Positions 53,518 to 63,787 of a DNA stretch of 64,000 nt are shown here, piece by piece; positions within the stretch are counted from its first letter, which is position 1; every line of letters begins with the position of its first letter. Position numbers and translations under genes: made by a program. Origin of the DNA: Arthrobacter sp. MYb227. GTDB lineage: Bacteria; Actinomycetota; Actinomycetes; Actinomycetales; Micrococcaceae. Location: contig NZ_PCPT01000008.1 of the NCBI RefSeq assembly GCF_002975435.1, forward strand, positions 1-64,000, written 5' to 3'. The notes beneath the pieces are model-generated. The model was not told the origin of the DNA and made no database searches. It saw only the letters and a program-made list of their open reading frames with translations.

Positions 53518-54273
53518 ATGGGTCTGATCGACAATGTTGAACGCGGGCTAGAGAAGCTTGTTACTAGCGTATTCCGTGGCGCTGGCGGCTCAGAAGTAAA
53601 ACCCGTTGAAATTGCTACCCGACTACGCAATTCCATGGATGCCAAGTCCTTGACGATTTCTCAAGAACGTACATTGGCTCCCAACAGTTTTATGGTTCGC
53701 CTTTCCGAGTCAGACTTCGCGAAGGCTCGCGAATGGGGTTCCCCGCTGGCTCAGGAACTATGCTCCATTGCCATGGAACATGCCAAGAGCCAGGGCTACA
53801 CCCTGCAAGGCGGCATTGAAGTGAACTTTCGCAAAGATATTGAACTTAGGAGCGGGGTTTTTGAAGTTGATGCAACCACATCCGAGTCGAATCCTGCGGG
53901 ACCACGTTTAACGCCCGCGGCACCGCCGGCACCAGCTGCACCCCCCACCCCGCCACAAGAACCGGCAAAGTTGCTACCGGTTCTCGATATTGCAGGTCAG
54001 CGTTATGCTCTGAACCACGCAAACATCGTGTTGGGACGCTCGGCGGAAGCCGATATCCCTATCGAAGATCCCGGCGTTTCCCGCAAGCATCTTAAAATTG
54101 AGCAGCGCGGAACTACCAGCTGGGCTGTTGATCTGGGCTCCACCAATGGAAGCTTCGTCAATGGTCAGCGTGTTGTTGGCGAGGCAGAGCTCTTGGATGG
54201 TTCAAATATTGCGATGGGACAAACCCGCATCGTCTTTAGACTCTTACCCCAAGCACAAGGAGGGCGCGCGTGA
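53518..54273 (+). CDS. fhaA: FhaA: DUF3662 and FHA-domain protein
   Basis: 251 aa. Residues 1-115 are the DUF3662 (FhaA N-terminal) domain, starting MGLIDNVERGLEKLV and including EIATRLRNSMDAKS. A Pro/Ala linker (about 120-150) joins a C-terminal FHA domain with the core GRSAEADIPIEDPGVSRKH, SxxH and LGSTNGSFVNG. FHA domains bind phosphothreonine on PknA/PknB partners; in Mycobacterium FhaA acts with MviN in peptidoglycan control. GGAGG lies about 10 bases before the ATG. First of seven tightly spaced genes. Confidence 0.95.
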   Translation: MGLIDNVERGLEKLVTSVFRGAGGSEVKPVEIATRLRNSMDAKSLTISQERTLAPNSFMVRLSESDFAKAREWGSPLAQELCSIAMEHAKSQGYTLQGGIEVNFRKDIELRSGVFEVDATTSESNPAGPRLTPAAPPAPAAPPTPPQEPAKLLPVLDIAGQRYALNHANIVLGRSAEADIPIEDPGVSRKHLKIEQRGTTSWAVDLGSTNGSFVNGQRVVGEAELLDGSNIAMGQTRIVFRLLPQAQGGRA

Positions 54274-54752
54274 ACGATCTCGTCTTCACCGTCCTACGCC
54301 TAGGATTCTTGATTCTGCTGTGGCTACTTGTCCTGAGCATCGTTGGGGCACTACGCCGCGACCTTGCAATCGGCCGCAAAGCACGCACCGGCACACCTAC
54401 AGCACGTGAAATCCGTAAGAATCCCGAGCTGACTCCCCAGCCGGAGGCTCCAGCTAAGCAGCAGGCCTCCACCTTGGTGATTCTTGAGGGACCCTTGGCA
54501 GGCCTCGAACATCAGCTGACCGCCAGTCCAATTTTGCTCGGGCGTGCGCAAGAAGCCACGATCGTGCTCGAAGATGACTATGCTTCGGGCCGTCACGCGC
54601 GCCTGTTTCCTCAAGGAACTCGCTGGTTCATTGAGGATCTCGGATCGACCAACGGAACATTCCTTGGCGAAAACCAATTGACTAGGGCACAACCCGTTGA
54701 GCTCGGACAAAAGATCAGAATCGGTAAAACCGTCATGGAGCTGAGGGTCTAA
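54270..54752 (+). CDS. fhaB: FhaB (FipA-type): membrane-anchored FHA protein
   Basis: 160 aa, GTG start overlapping fhaA by four bases (GTGA), with AAGGAGG six bases upstream. One N-terminal membrane segment (about residues 8-28), a basic linker, then an FHA domain: LLGRAQEATIVLEDDYASGRHARLF with the phosphothreonine-binding Arg/Ser/His, and DLGSTNGTFLGENQ. Substrate of and adaptor for the kinases at the end of the operon. Confidence 0.95.
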   Translation: MNDLVFTVLRLGFLILLWLLVLSIVGALRRDLAIGRKARTGTPTAREIRKNPELTPQPEAPAKQQASTLVILEGPLAGLEHQLTASPILLGRAQEATIVLEDDYASGRHARLFPQGTRWFIEDLGSTNGTFLGENQLTRAQPVELGQKIRIGKTVMELRV

Positions 54753-54754
54753 GC

Positions 54755-56173
54755 ATGGCGTTAGTGCTCAAGTTTGCGGCGCGCAGCGATGTTGGCAAAG
54801 TTCGCTCGAAAAATGATGACTCGGCCTATGTTGGGCGCTACCTTGCGGTAGTTGCCGACGGCATGGGAGGACACGTTGGTGGCGATGTCGCCAGCGCTTC
54901 GACGGTACTGGATTTGGTTCATCTAGATGTTCCAGATACCAAGGATCCCGAAACTGTCCTGCCCGATGAAATTCAGGCCGCAAATTTGGTCCTCAATGAA
55001 TTGGTTAACGCCAACCCCAAGCTTTCGGGCATGGGCACCACGGTGACTGCCATGTTGTTGACCGGGGATGTACTGCAATTTGCTCATATTGGTGATTCAC
55101 GTGCTTATAGGCTCAAAGACGATGTTTTTGAGCAAGTAAGCCACGACCATACCTTTGTGCAGCGACTTGTAGATGAGGGTCGGATCCGCCCCGAAGAGGC
55201 CGAGCTACACCCACACAAGAACGTTCTGCTACGGGTCCTTGGCGATTCTGATGCCAGCCCAGAACTCGATGTCAATAAATACCAGGTCAAGGCCGGGGAA
55301 CGTTGGATGTTGTGTTCCGATGGCCTGAATGCCGTGGTTCCCGATTCAATCACCGAACGGATTATTCGCGGTACGGCATCGCTTGAGGAAACAGCAAACG
55401 ATCTTGTAGAGACAACTCTGGCTCACGGCTCTCCGGATAATGTCACGATTGTTGTCTTTGAAGTTGTTGAAGAAGAGTCCCTTCTTGAACCGGCGCCCTT
55501 CACTAGCGAAGAACCAGTGATCGAGCCCGCTCCCGATACCGGACAGCTCAGTATTGCTGCCGAGGGTGATATCGAGGCAAGTGCTGCGCTCATCCGCCAT
55601 GAAATGAGCAAGCGACCTCATCTTCTGGTCGGTGCCGCTCAGCTTGCCACGGAAACCGGAAAAATCCCTGTTGTTACTCAACGCTCGGGCGAAAAACGGG
55701 CCGCAGCAATTCTTACGCACAAGGCTCCAGAATCTTCCCCGATTTCCATCGAGGATCTAGAACCCGATGCTCCCAAGCAAAGACGATGGCTCGTTCCTGC
55801 ATTTTTGTCCTTGATGACTCTCATTCTTGCTGCGGTATGTGTCTGGGGCTATCTCTGGACCCAAACTCAATACTTCGTTGGTACCGAAGCTGGGAAGGTT
55901 GCTATCTTCAAGGGAGTTTCCCAAGATCTTGGCCCCATCAAGCTTTCAAAGGTAGATGCTGTCACCGAGATTCCACTCGATGCACTGCCCGAATACACGC
56001 GTCAGCGCATTGAATCCTCGCTTCCCGCCAAGGATCTCGCCCATGCTCAGACGATTGTCAACGAACTCACCGTGACTGCGAAGCAAAACTGTCCGGTAAT
56101 GGTTCCGGAGAATCCAAACTCCCCACAAACATTGCCCGCCTTACCCTCCTACTGTCAGGAGATCTCCCCATGA
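54755..56173 (+). CDS. pstP: PP2C-family serine/threonine phosphatase PstP
   Basis: 472 aa. Residues 1-240 are the PP2C domain: SDVGKVRSKNDDSAYVG, VVADGMGGHVGGDVAS (metal Asp), GTTVTAML, HIGDSRAYRL, and SDGLNAVVPD. A disordered linker leads to one membrane segment near residues 345-365 and a 100-residue extracellular part with a conserved two-cysteine end. Reverses PknA/PknB phosphorylation. Start two bases after fhaB. Confidence 0.95.
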   Translation: MALVLKFAARSDVGKVRSKNDDSAYVGRYLAVVADGMGGHVGGDVASASTVLDLVHLDVPDTKDPETVLPDEIQAANLVLNELVNANPKLSGMGTTVTAMLLTGDVLQFAHIGDSRAYRLKDDVFEQVSHDHTFVQRLVDEGRIRPEEAELHPHKNVLLRVLGDSDASPELDVNKYQVKAGERWMLCSDGLNAVVPDSITERIIRGTASLEETANDLVETTLAHGSPDNVTIVVFEVVEEESLLEPAPFTSEEPVIEPAPDTGQLSIAAEGDIEASAALIRHEMSKRPHLLVGAAQLATETGKIPVVTQRSGEKRAAAILTHKAPESSPISIEDLEPDAPKQRRWLVPAFLSLMTLILAAVCVWGYLWTQTQYFVGTEAGKVAIFKGVSQDLGPIKLSKVDAVTEIPLDALPEYTRQRIESSLPAKDLAHAQTIVNELTVTAKQNCPVMVPENPNSPQTLPALPSYCQEISP

Positions 56174-57588
56174 GCGAACTAGAAACTTCACCGGTTTCCC
56201 GGCGCAACATGGAATTGTTGCTTCTTCTATTAGCCCTTATCGTTTCAATGGGCGCGTACTACTTAGTTGGTGTCAACAGCGATCAAGGATTAAACCAAGA
56301 CTTCATCACTCAAGGACTTTTCCTTGCGGGTCTTTCCTTGGTTTTCCATGTGGTCCTGCGCATTTGGGCTAAATATGCAGATCCGGTAATACTCCCGGTC
56401 GCCGTTGCGCTCAACGGTATTGGTTTGGCAATGATCCACAGGATCGACTTGGCCAAGATTTCTAGCGATAGCAACCAGGCAGGGCGGCAGATCCTGTGGA
56501 CAGGCGTTGCGATGGTCATTGCCATGGTGACCCTCTGGGCAATTCGTGATCATCGAATTCTGCGTAGATTTACCTATATTGCGCTCGCTGCTTCAGTTGT
56601 CCTGTTGCTGCTCCCCTTGATCCCCGGGTTTGGCGTGATCCTCAACGGTGCGCGAATCTGGGTTCGTATAGGTAATAGTCTTTCCTTTCAGCCTGGCGAA
56701 CTTGCCAAGATCACTCTTGCTATATTCTTTGCCGGCTATCTTTCGGCGAATCGTGAGCTAATCCTGCTTGCCGGAAAGAAGATCGGTCCGCTCCAGCTTC
56801 CACGAGCCCGCGATTTAGGACCAATGATCGTTGCTTGGCTCGTGAGCATCGGAGTTTTGGTGGTCCAACGAGATTTGGGGTCCTCGATCCTGTTCTTCGG
56901 CCTCTTCATGGTCATGATCTACGTAGCAACTGCGCGCGTGAGCTGGATCGTCATTGGCATGTCAATGCTTGTTGCTGGCGGTGTCTTTGCGTACCTCACC
57001 ATGAGCCACGTAACCCGACGCATCGATGGCTGGATCAATGCGTTTGACCCAGAAATTTATAATGCGATAGGTGGTAGCCGACAGATCGTTGAGGGTCTCT
57101 TTGGTCTCGCCAACGGTGGGTTAGTTGGTACCGGTCTTGGTAATGGAAGCCCCTATATGGTTCCTTTGGCCAATAGTGACATGATCGTCGCGTCGCTTGG
57201 CGAAGAACTAGGACTCATCGGCCTCACAGCAATCGTGTTGTTGTTCTTGATCCTCATTAGCCGTGGAATGCGCGCAGCATTGGGTTCGCGTGATTCGTTT
57301 GGCAAATTGCTGGCCGCCGGGTTCTCCTTCACGATTGGTTTGCAGTGCTTCGTGGTCATTGGCGGCGTGACCCGTCTAATCCCCCTAACCGGGTTAACAA
57401 CACCGTTCATGGCAGCCGGTGGTTCCTCTCTGCTTTCAAACTGGATTATTGTCGCCCTGTTGCTCTTAATTTCACATAATTCTCGACGTCCCATGACCGC
57501 TGGAGTTTCGGCTACCGCGGAGGTTGCCACCAAGGCACCGGATCATTCACGAGGACTACTCAGTGCACGAAAGGAGTCACAGCGATGA
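56170..57588 (+). CDS. rodA: RodA/FtsW-family glycosyltransferase
   Basis: 472 aa, SEDS family with about 12 membrane segments. Seen: GARIWVRIGNSLSFQPGELAKI with the conserved Asp/Glu region, VVQRDLGSSILFFGLFMVM, and the C-terminal ISRGMRAALGSRDSFG segment. Polymerises peptidoglycan with the partner PbpA. The ATG overlaps the pstP stop by four bases. Confidence 0.94.
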   Translation: MSELETSPVSRRNMELLLLLLALIVSMGAYYLVGVNSDQGLNQDFITQGLFLAGLSLVFHVVLRIWAKYADPVILPVAVALNGIGLAMIHRIDLAKISSDSNQAGRQILWTGVAMVIAMVTLWAIRDHRILRRFTYIALAASVVLLLLPLIPGFGVILNGARIWVRIGNSLSFQPGELAKITLAIFFAGYLSANRELILLAGKKIGPLQLPRARDLGPMIVAWLVSIGVLVVQRDLGSSILFFGLFMVMIYVATARVSWIVIGMSMLVAGGVFAYLTMSHVTRRIDGWINAFDPEIYNAIGGSRQIVEGLFGLANGGLVGTGLGNGSPYMVPLANSDMIVASLGEELGLIGLTAIVLLFLILISRGMRAALGSRDSFGKLLAAGFSFTIGLQCFVVIGGVTRLIPLTGLTTPFMAAGGSSLLSNWIIVALLLLISHNSRRPMTAGVSATAEVATKAPDHSRGLLSARKESQR

Positions 57589-59027
57589 ACCAAGCAATTC
57601 GTAACACCTGGATTGCAGTCATGTTGCTCTTTGTCTTGTGCTTAGGCGCCTTGTCGTACGTTCAGTTCTTCAATTCCAAAAACCTCAATGAGAACGCGTT
57701 GAATAAACGTCAGCTCTTCAGAGATTTTGATCTTCCACGCGGTGCCATTCTTGTTGATGGCAAACCCATTGCCGAGTCTGTTCCATCGGACGGCCAGTTT
57801 AAGTACCAGCGTGTGTATAAGGATCCGAATCTTTATGCGCATCTGACTGGCTTCTATTCCTTGGCCAATGGCTCCACTCAGCTTGAATCGGTAATGAACC
57901 CCGAACTGACGGGTAAGAGTCAGGATCAGTTCTTCGACAGAATTATTAATCTTGTCTCTGGCAAGGAAAATGAGGGTGCCTCGGTTGAGCTCACCATCGA
58001 TGGCAAGCTGCAGAAGTTTATTTACGATCTGATTCCTGACGGGACACAAGGTTCAATCATTGTTTCCGAACCTAAGACCGGAAATATTTTGGCTATGGCT
58101 TCAAAGCCGAGCTACGATACCAACCTTTTGGCGGTTCATAGCTCAAAACAGGCCGCGGCAAACATGAAGAAACTCATCGCCGAGAACCCGAAACTGAATC
58201 TTTATCGAAACCCTGCAATCTCTAACATCATGAATCCTGGCTCCTCGTTCAAGATATTGGACCTGGTGGCAGGGCTTGAATCCGGCAAATACAACGCCGA
58301 GACGGTGCTAGATAACCCGGAGAGCATCACCGACCCGGTGAAGATGACCAACTTTAACGAAGGTATCTGCGCATCAAAGCCCGAGGCCACGCTCAGTTTC
58401 ATCGTCGCGCAGAGCTGTAACACTCCCTTTGCCTTGATGAGCAAGGAACTGGGGCGTGAAGCGTATGAAAACGTCACCGAACGCTTTGGCTTTGGGCAGC
58501 AGCTAAATATTCCATTGAAGGTTCAGCCGAGTGTTTTCCCACCGAACATGACTCCGGGAGAACTCGCACAGGCTTCCATTGGCGGGTTCGATGTTATGAC
58601 AACGGCCCTGCAAATGAACATGGTTGCTATGGGTATCGCCAATGATGGAGTCATCATGGAACCAAATCTGGTCAAGCGCGTCATTGCCCCGGATCTCAAG
58701 GTTCTTTCCGAGGCGAAACCCAAGGAATTTAGCACGGCTACCTCCAAGGAAATCGCGGATCAGATCACCGATCTAATGCGTGGCCCGGTCAAGACCGGAA
58801 CCGCGAAGCGGGCCGCTGTGCCAGGCCTCGATATTGCTGCTAAGACCGGCACCGCAACACTCGGTAAGGGCGCTGCCGAAGTGAACTCGTGGATCACCGG
58901 GTTTGCCCCGGCAGATGATCCACAAGTTGCTATAACTATTGTTTTTGAACGAATTGATTATTCGACTGGCTCGTCACTGACCAGTCCCAACATGAAGAAG
59001 ATTCTAGAGGCGGTGTTCAACCAGTGA
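57585..59027 (+). CDS. pbpA: Penicillin-binding protein PbpA (transpeptidase)
   Basis: 480 aa. One N-terminal membrane segment (residues 8-28), a PBP dimerisation-like region, then the transpeptidase: active-site SxxK in [14 protein letters not shown] near 222, SxN in [11 protein letters not shown] near 275, and KTG in [11 protein letters not shown] near 425. Works with RodA. Overlaps rodA by four bases (ATGA). Confidence 0.94.
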   Translation: MNQAIRNTWIAVMLLFVLCLGALSYVQFFNSKNLNENALNKRQLFRDFDLPRGAILVDGKPIAESVPSDGQFKYQRVYKDPNLYAHLTGFYSLANGSTQLESVMNPELTGKSQDQFFDRIINLVSGKENEGASVELTIDGKLQKFIYDLIPDGTQGSIIVSEPKTGNILAMASKPSYDTNLLAVHSSKQAAANMKKLIAENPKLNLYRNPAISNIMNPGSSFKILDLVAGLESGKYNAETVLDNPESITDPVKMTNFNEGICASKPEATLSFIVAQSCNTPFALMSKELGREAYENVTERFGFGQQLNIPLKVQPSVFPPNMTPGELAQASIGGFDVMTTALQMNMVAMGIANDGVIMEPNLVKRVIAPDLKVLSEAKPKEFSTATSKEIADQITDLMRGPVKTGTAKRAAVPGLDIAAKTGTATLGKGAAEVNSWITGFAPADDPQVAITIVFERIDYSTGSSLTSPNMKKILEAVFNQ

Positions 59028-60910
59028 GGCCAATTTCCGGTATCACCCTGGGCGGGCGATACAAATTGACCGACCGTATTGCCATTGGCGGTATGGGTGA
59101 GGTGTGGAGGGCACGGGACCAGGTCCTTGGCCGTCTGGTAGCAATCAAGATCCTCAAGGAGGAATACACCGGGGATCCCGGATTCCTCCAACGATTCCGC
59201 GTTGAGGCCCGGCATACTGCCCTGTTGAACCACAATGGTATCGCCAGCGTCTTTGACTACGGTGAAGAAGAAGGCTCAGCCTATTTGGTCATGGAACTCG
59301 TTCCGGGTCAGCCGCTGTCTACAATCATCGAGCGCGAGCGTGTGCTCTCCCCTGACCGCACTCTGTCGATTATTTCGCAGACCGCCAAGGCACTTGCCGC
59401 GGCACACGTGCAGGGACTCGTGCACCGCGATGTGAAGCCGGGAAATATTCTTGTGCTTCCCGACGGCCGCGTGAAAATCACCGACTTCGGTATCGCTCGC
59501 ATTGCCGACCAGGTACCGCTGACCGCAACCGGTCAGGTCATGGGAACCGCACAGTATCTTGCTCCGGAGCAGGCAACTGGACAGCAGGCAACCGGTAGCT
59601 CGGACATCTATGCCCTGGGCGTTATTGGTTATGAGCTTTTGGCTGGTCGACGACCCTTCACCGGTGAATCTCAGATTGCCATTGCGTTGGCTCAGGTTAA
59701 TGACGCACCACCACCACTTCCGGAATCAATCCCGGAATCCGTGCGTGCGCTTGTCATGTCCATGCTCGCCAAGGATCCTTCCGATCGTCCCGCCGACGCC
59801 GAGGCTCTGGCGGTTGCCGCCGATGCGATTCGTTCTGGAAACCCCGAAACAGCAACCATGGCAGTACCTGGCATGTTGCTCTTCACCGGATCGGATGCAG
59901 CGACTCAGGCGCTTGGGCAGACACCCGCCGCGGGGGATCAGACCGTTGCTTTTGAACCGGTAGACCAAACGATTTCTGCTCCTGCTCCGGCAACTAATGC
60001 AATGCCGCAGATCCCTGTCGCGGATTCGGAACCGACACAGGCACAGAACTTTGATTCATTACTCGGTGCTTCACAGCCCTGGGAACCCGATGAAGAACCA
60101 GTCTACGAAGAGGCTGACCGCCGTACTCCTGCAACTAAGCGTCGTAGTCCCTGGACTACACCGCTGATTGTCTTGTTGGTCTTGGTAGTTGTTGCAATTG
60201 TTGGCGCCCTCATGTTGCCAATACTCACCGGCAATAAGACTCCCAGCGAGTCCACGCCGCCTCCGGCAAGCAGTATCAGCAGCTCACCCACGGAATCTAG
60301 CGAAACGCCCTCCGAGTCTCCTTCGCAGTCACCTTCCCCGAGCACCACTGCCCCAAGCACTACAGCACCTGCAACAGTTGATGTGAATAGGGCCTCGTAT
60401 GTTGGACGCGACGTGGAAACCGCTGCACAGAAGCTTCGCGATCTTGGCTTTGAAGTTTCAACTGTGACAGTTCCGAACAACAGCAAACTTGGAACGGTGA
60501 TTGATATCAGTCCCACCGGTGCGCAACCTGCCGGATCCAAAATTACGCTGACGGTTTCCGAAGGGATGCTTACGGTTCCGAATATTGTTAAGGCTCAGCA
60601 GGCCGCTGCCGTTGCAGAGCTCAAGGCAGCCGGTCTTCAGGCAAGTCTTGGATCCTCCATTCACAATTCCTTACCTGCCGGTACCGTGCTGAGTCAGGAC
60701 CCCGTAGCAGGCACCAATGTGGAGCCAGGCACGGTCGTCACGTACGTAATATCACTTGGTCCAGAGACTGTTTCGGAGAAACCGAGCCAGTCGCCAACCG
60801 AATCGACGGCGCCTAGCACCGATAGCTCCGATCCGGATGCCGGAATTCCTGGTGGAGTCATCAAAGATAAGCCAGTTACTACGCCGACTACCCAATCAAC
60901 GGGCCAGTAA
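59024..60910 (+). CDS. pknA: Serine/threonine protein kinase PknA type, with PASTA domains
   Basis: 628 aa, GTG start overlapping pbpA by four bases. Kinase domain residues 10-270: [11 protein letters not shown] glycine loop, Lys42 in [19 protein letters not shown] with catalytic Asp136, [15 protein letters not shown] Pro/Ala-rich linker, a membrane segment near 379-401, a Ser/Thr/Pro linker, then two PASTA repeats (about 452-514 and 515-580). Mycobacterial PknA has no PASTA, so this version adds an extracellular muropeptide-binding sensor. Confidence 0.92.
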   Translation: MRPISGITLGGRYKLTDRIAIGGMGEVWRARDQVLGRLVAIKILKEEYTGDPGFLQRFRVEARHTALLNHNGIASVFDYGEEEGSAYLVMELVPGQPLSTIIERERVLSPDRTLSIISQTAKALAAAHVQGLVHRDVKPGNILVLPDGRVKITDFGIARIADQVPLTATGQVMGTAQYLAPEQATGQQATGSSDIYALGVIGYELLAGRRPFTGESQIAIALAQVNDAPPPLPESIPESVRALVMSMLAKDPSDRPADAEALAVAADAIRSGNPETATMAVPGMLLFTGSDAATQALGQTPAAGDQTVAFEPVDQTISAPAPATNAMPQIPVADSEPTQAQNFDSLLGASQPWEPDEEPVYEEADRRTPATKRRSPWTTPLIVLLVLVVVAIVGALMLPILTGNKTPSESTPPPASSISSSPTESSETPSESPSQSPSPSTTAPSTTAPATVDVNRASYVGRDVETAAQKLRDLGFEVSTVTVPNNSKLGTVIDISPTGAQPAGSKITLTVSEGMLTVPNIVKAQQAAAVAELKAAGLQASLGSSIHNSLPAGTVLSQDPVAGTNVEPGTVVTYVISLGPETVSEKPSQSPTESTAPSTDSSDPDAGIPGGVIKDKPVTTPTTQSTGQ

Positions 60911-60930
60911 ATGCTGAAAGGAAGTAAACG

Positions 60931-62856
60931 GTGAGCACCGAACGTATTCTCGACGGTCGCTACATCGTTGAAGAACTCATTGGACGCGGCGGAATGGCCG
61001 ATGTCCATTTGGGCGTGGATAAAATACTCGGCCGCAAGGTTGCAATTAAGCTGTTGCGCCCGGAAATGGCGCGGGACCCTATGGTTCAGACTCGTTTTCG
61101 GCGTGAAGCCAAGGCGGTTGCCGGACTAAATCATCCGAACATCGTTTCGGTGTTCGATACCGGTGAAGAAGAACGCGAGATCGATGGATCAAGCATTTCA
61201 CTTCCCTATATCGTGATGGAATATGTCTGCGGACGAACATTGCGCGATATGCATAAGGCCGGTGAGATCACCGTTGAGCTGGCCATTGATTATGTTCTCG
61301 GGGTCTTAGAGGCCTTAGCGCATTCACACTCAATGGGAATTGTTCACCGCGACATCAAACCCGCAAACATCATGGTGACTACCAAGGGCGCGCTTAAGGT
61401 CATGGACTTTGGTATTGCCCGAGCCATGGCAGATTCCTCAAGCACCATGACGCAAACTCAAACGGTTGTGGGCACAGCCCAATATCTTTCACCGGAGCAA
61501 GCTCGCGGTGAACTTGTTGATGCCCGCACCGACCTATATTCAACTGGTTGTCTGCTCTATGAACTGCTCACCGGCAGACCACCGTTTATCGGGGACTCAC
61601 CACTGGCTGTGGCTTACCAGCACGTTGGAGAAAAAGCCGATCCGCCCAGCGCCGTCGTTTCTACACTGCCGGAAATCTTTGACAATGTGGTGCTCAAGGC
61701 ACTGGCCAAGGACCGCGAAGACCGTTATGTTGATGCTCATGCTTTTGCTCAAGCACTGCGTAATGCGCGCAATGGAATCCCGCTGCCTGCCGAGCAAATA
61801 ACCGAACTCATTCCGCAGAATATTCCTGCTTCGTTGCCGCAATCTTTTGCTGCTCCGTCTGGCGAACCTGCTCAAATGTCAGCTACCGGGCATTTGGATG
61901 CAATAGCGCCGGAAGAATCTTGGGATGAGGATCCCGAGTGGCAACACGATGACCCTGTTCCAGCAGATCCATATCGTGCTAGATCCAAGACGGCTTGGAC
62001 GGTGGTAATTTCCGTCTTTATAGTGATCGCTTTGGCCGTTGGTGGGTTCTTCTTCTATAACTGGATACAGGCCGAAGCCGCACGCAACGCACTTGTCACG
62101 GTCCCCCAGCTTTCAACAATGACTAAGGCTGAAGCCGAATCAACAGTTCGGAATCTGGAACTTGTTCCGCGTTCCGAAGATACATTTGATGATTCGGTCA
62201 AACCTGGTTCCGTGGTCTCTTCAGATCCTTCGGCAAACACGCAGGTAGTTAAGGGTTCCACTGTTCAGTTACTGATATCTAAGGGCCCTGAAAACCTCAA
62301 AATTCCAGCAACTCTCGAAGGCTCTTCTGAGGCTACCGTTCGGGCGACTCTATCCGAACTGGGATTCGTTGTCGGAAATGTAACCACCAAAAATGATGCG
62401 CAGATCCCCTCTGGATCGCTCATTGAAACGGTTCCGGCTCTCGGGGAACAAGTGAAATCTGGGAGTTCTATCGACCTGATCATTTCCACCGGAATGGTTA
62501 CGGTGCCAGAACTCATTGAGCTTAAGGTTCCAGAAGCAACCAACGTGCTGACGGCACCAGGTGTAGGTTTGCGGATCAATGTTGTTGAAGAAGAAAACGA
62601 AATTGCTACACCAGGCACCATTATTGATCAGTCCCCCAGCAGGGGTGCAGCTGTGCAACAGGGCAGCAGTGTAACGGTGTATGTAGCAAAAGCTCCAGTG
62701 GTTGAACCACCCCCTGTTGAGGAAGAATCCCCAAGCGAACAGCCAAGCACCGAATCTTCTTCTGAGCCCAGTAGCACACCCGGAACCAAGAGCTCGGATT
62801 CTAGCTCCACATCATCGAATAGCACCGATGAGTCTGGGAATCAGCAAGACGATTAG
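60931..62856 (+). CDS. pknB: Serine/threonine protein kinase PknB with PASTA domains
   Basis: 641 aa, GTG start. Kinase domain residues 11-275: IGRGGMADVHLGVD, Lys40 in VAIKLLRPEM, HRDIKPANIM with catalytic Asp141, DFGIARAM, SPEQARGE. Membrane segment near 355-379, then three PASTA repeats (about 387-452, 453-520, 521-588) and a Ser/Glu-rich tail. It senses muropeptides or lipid II and phosphorylates FhaA/FhaB and cell-wall targets. Ends at a terminator shared with pabA. Confidence 0.96.
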   Translation: MSTERILDGRYIVEELIGRGGMADVHLGVDKILGRKVAIKLLRPEMARDPMVQTRFRREAKAVAGLNHPNIVSVFDTGEEEREIDGSSISLPYIVMEYVCGRTLRDMHKAGEITVELAIDYVLGVLEALAHSHSMGIVHRDIKPANIMVTTKGALKVMDFGIARAMADSSSTMTQTQTVVGTAQYLSPEQARGELVDARTDLYSTGCLLYELLTGRPPFIGDSPLAVAYQHVGEKADPPSAVVSTLPEIFDNVVLKALAKDREDRYVDAHAFAQALRNARNGIPLPAEQITELIPQNIPASLPQSFAAPSGEPAQMSATGHLDAIAPEESWDEDPEWQHDDPVPADPYRARSKTAWTVVISVFIVIALAVGGFFFYNWIQAEAARNALVTVPQLSTMTKAEAESTVRNLELVPRSEDTFDDSVKPGSVVSSDPSANTQVVKGSTVQLLISKGPENLKIPATLEGSSEATVRATLSELGFVVGNVTTKNDAQIPSGSLIETVPALGEQVKSGSSIDLIISTGMVTVPELIELKVPEATNVLTAPGVGLRINVVEEENEIATPGTIIDQSPSRGAAVQQGSSVTVYVAKAPVVEPPPVEEESPSEQPSTESSSEPSSTPGTKSSDSSSTSSNSTDESGNQQDD

Positions 62857-62878
62857 TTCTGCCACGCACTTAACAAAG

Positions 62879-62932
62879 AATAGGTGCGTTGCTCACGGTC
62901 TAAGGATCGTGAACAACGCACCTATTTCTTTT
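62879..62932. terminator. Bidirectional terminator between pknB and pabA
   Basis: Arms AATAGGTGCGTTG (62879-62891) and CAACGCACCTATT (62914-62926) with further pairing of TCACG and CGTGA inside, then TCTTTT. Separates the convergent operon ends. Confidence 0.92.
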
Positions 62933-62953
62933 AGAAAGGCGGTAGAAAATTTA

Positions 62954-63604
62954 CTAGTTGCTGTTCGCCCGGATCAGTGGGCTCAGTGTTGATGCATGAT
63001 CTGCGGCACCGGAAAAGCCTAGGAATTCTAGCCAATTTCCAAGCATCTGATAGCCGCCCTCGGTCAGCACCGATTCGGGGTGGAATTGCACACCCCACAG
63101 CGGTGCTTGTTTGTGTGAAAGCCCCATGATGACGCCGTTTGCGGTTTCGGCAGTGATCTCTAAGCATTTGGGGATACTTGAGCGCACTGCTGCCAAGGAA
63201 TGGTAGCGAGTCGCGGTAAACGGGCTGGGGATGTTTACAAAAATTGGGTGATTTGTGTGGGTCACGGGGGAGGTCTTGCCGTGCATGAGCTCCTCGGCAT
63301 GCGTCACGACTCCACCATAGGCCTCAGCTAGTGCTTGGTGACCTAGGCAGACACCTAGCATTGGTTTAGAGTGCTCACCACACCACAAGATCGTTTCAAT
63401 ACATACACCGGCTTCGGCCGGATTTCCCGGACCGGGGGAGACCAAGACACCGTCGTGGGCTTCGGCAAGTTCGATGACTTCGGGCACGCTCAAATCGTCA
63501 TTGCGGATGACAGTGGTTTTAGCGCCGAGCTCTTGAAGATACCCAACGAGTGTGTAAACGAAGCTGTCATAGTTGTCGATGACTAAAATTTTGGGGGCAT
63601 TCAC
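62954..63604 (-). CDS. pabA: Aminodeoxychorismate/anthranilate synthase glutamine amidotransferase
   Basis: 216 aa from the GTG at 63604, which overlaps the stop of the small upstream gene by four bases (GTGA) and gives VNAPKILVIDNYDSFVY, the family start. Glutaminase triad: Cys in MLGVCLGHQALAEAYGG near residue 80, and the His/Glu pair in GVQFHPESVLT near 180. Supplies ammonia to PabB or TrpE. PabA is favoured because the window carries the fol genes and this order beside the pknB cluster is usual, but TrpG use is possible. Confidence 0.9.
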   Translation of the reverse strand: MNAPKILVIDNYDSFVYTLVGYLQELGAKTTVIRNDDLSVPEVIELAEAHDGVLVSPGPGNPAEAGVCIETILWCGEHSKPMLGVCLGHQALAEAYGGVVTHAEELMHGKTSPVTHTNHPIFVNIPSPFTATRYHSLAAVRSSIPKCLEITAETANGVIMGLSHKQAPLWGVQFHPESVLTEGGYQMLGNWLEFLGFSGAADHASTLSPLIRANSN

Positions 63605-63768
63605 AGCAGCATCAGGCCAATCGTTGATTCGGTCCACGGGCTGTATTGGCTCAGCCACGGGAAAACATAGTTCATGAGCAATAGTACGGCCCCAACAATC
63701 AGGCCAAGTGCCAGAATGATACGGAACCACAGGGGGCCAGGAAGGTTCCTAAAAATCCACGCGTACAT
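63601..63768 (-). CDS. Small membrane protein, 55 residues, between sortase and pabA
   Basis: Starts MYAWIFRNLPGPLWFR and ends TESTIGLMLL. One membrane segment (about residues 17-35), then an aromatic WLSQYSPW region. The start lies 19 bases after the sortase stop, with GGGAG about 10 bases upstream of the ATG; the stop overlaps the pabA GTG start by four bases. Short genes of this shape hold the same place in other actinobacteria. Function unknown. Confidence 0.75.
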   Translation of the reverse strand: MYAWIFRNLPGPLWFRIILALGLIVGAVLLLMNYVFPWLSQYSPWTESTIGLMLL

Positions 63769-63787
63769 GTTCTTGGCTCTCCCTTTC

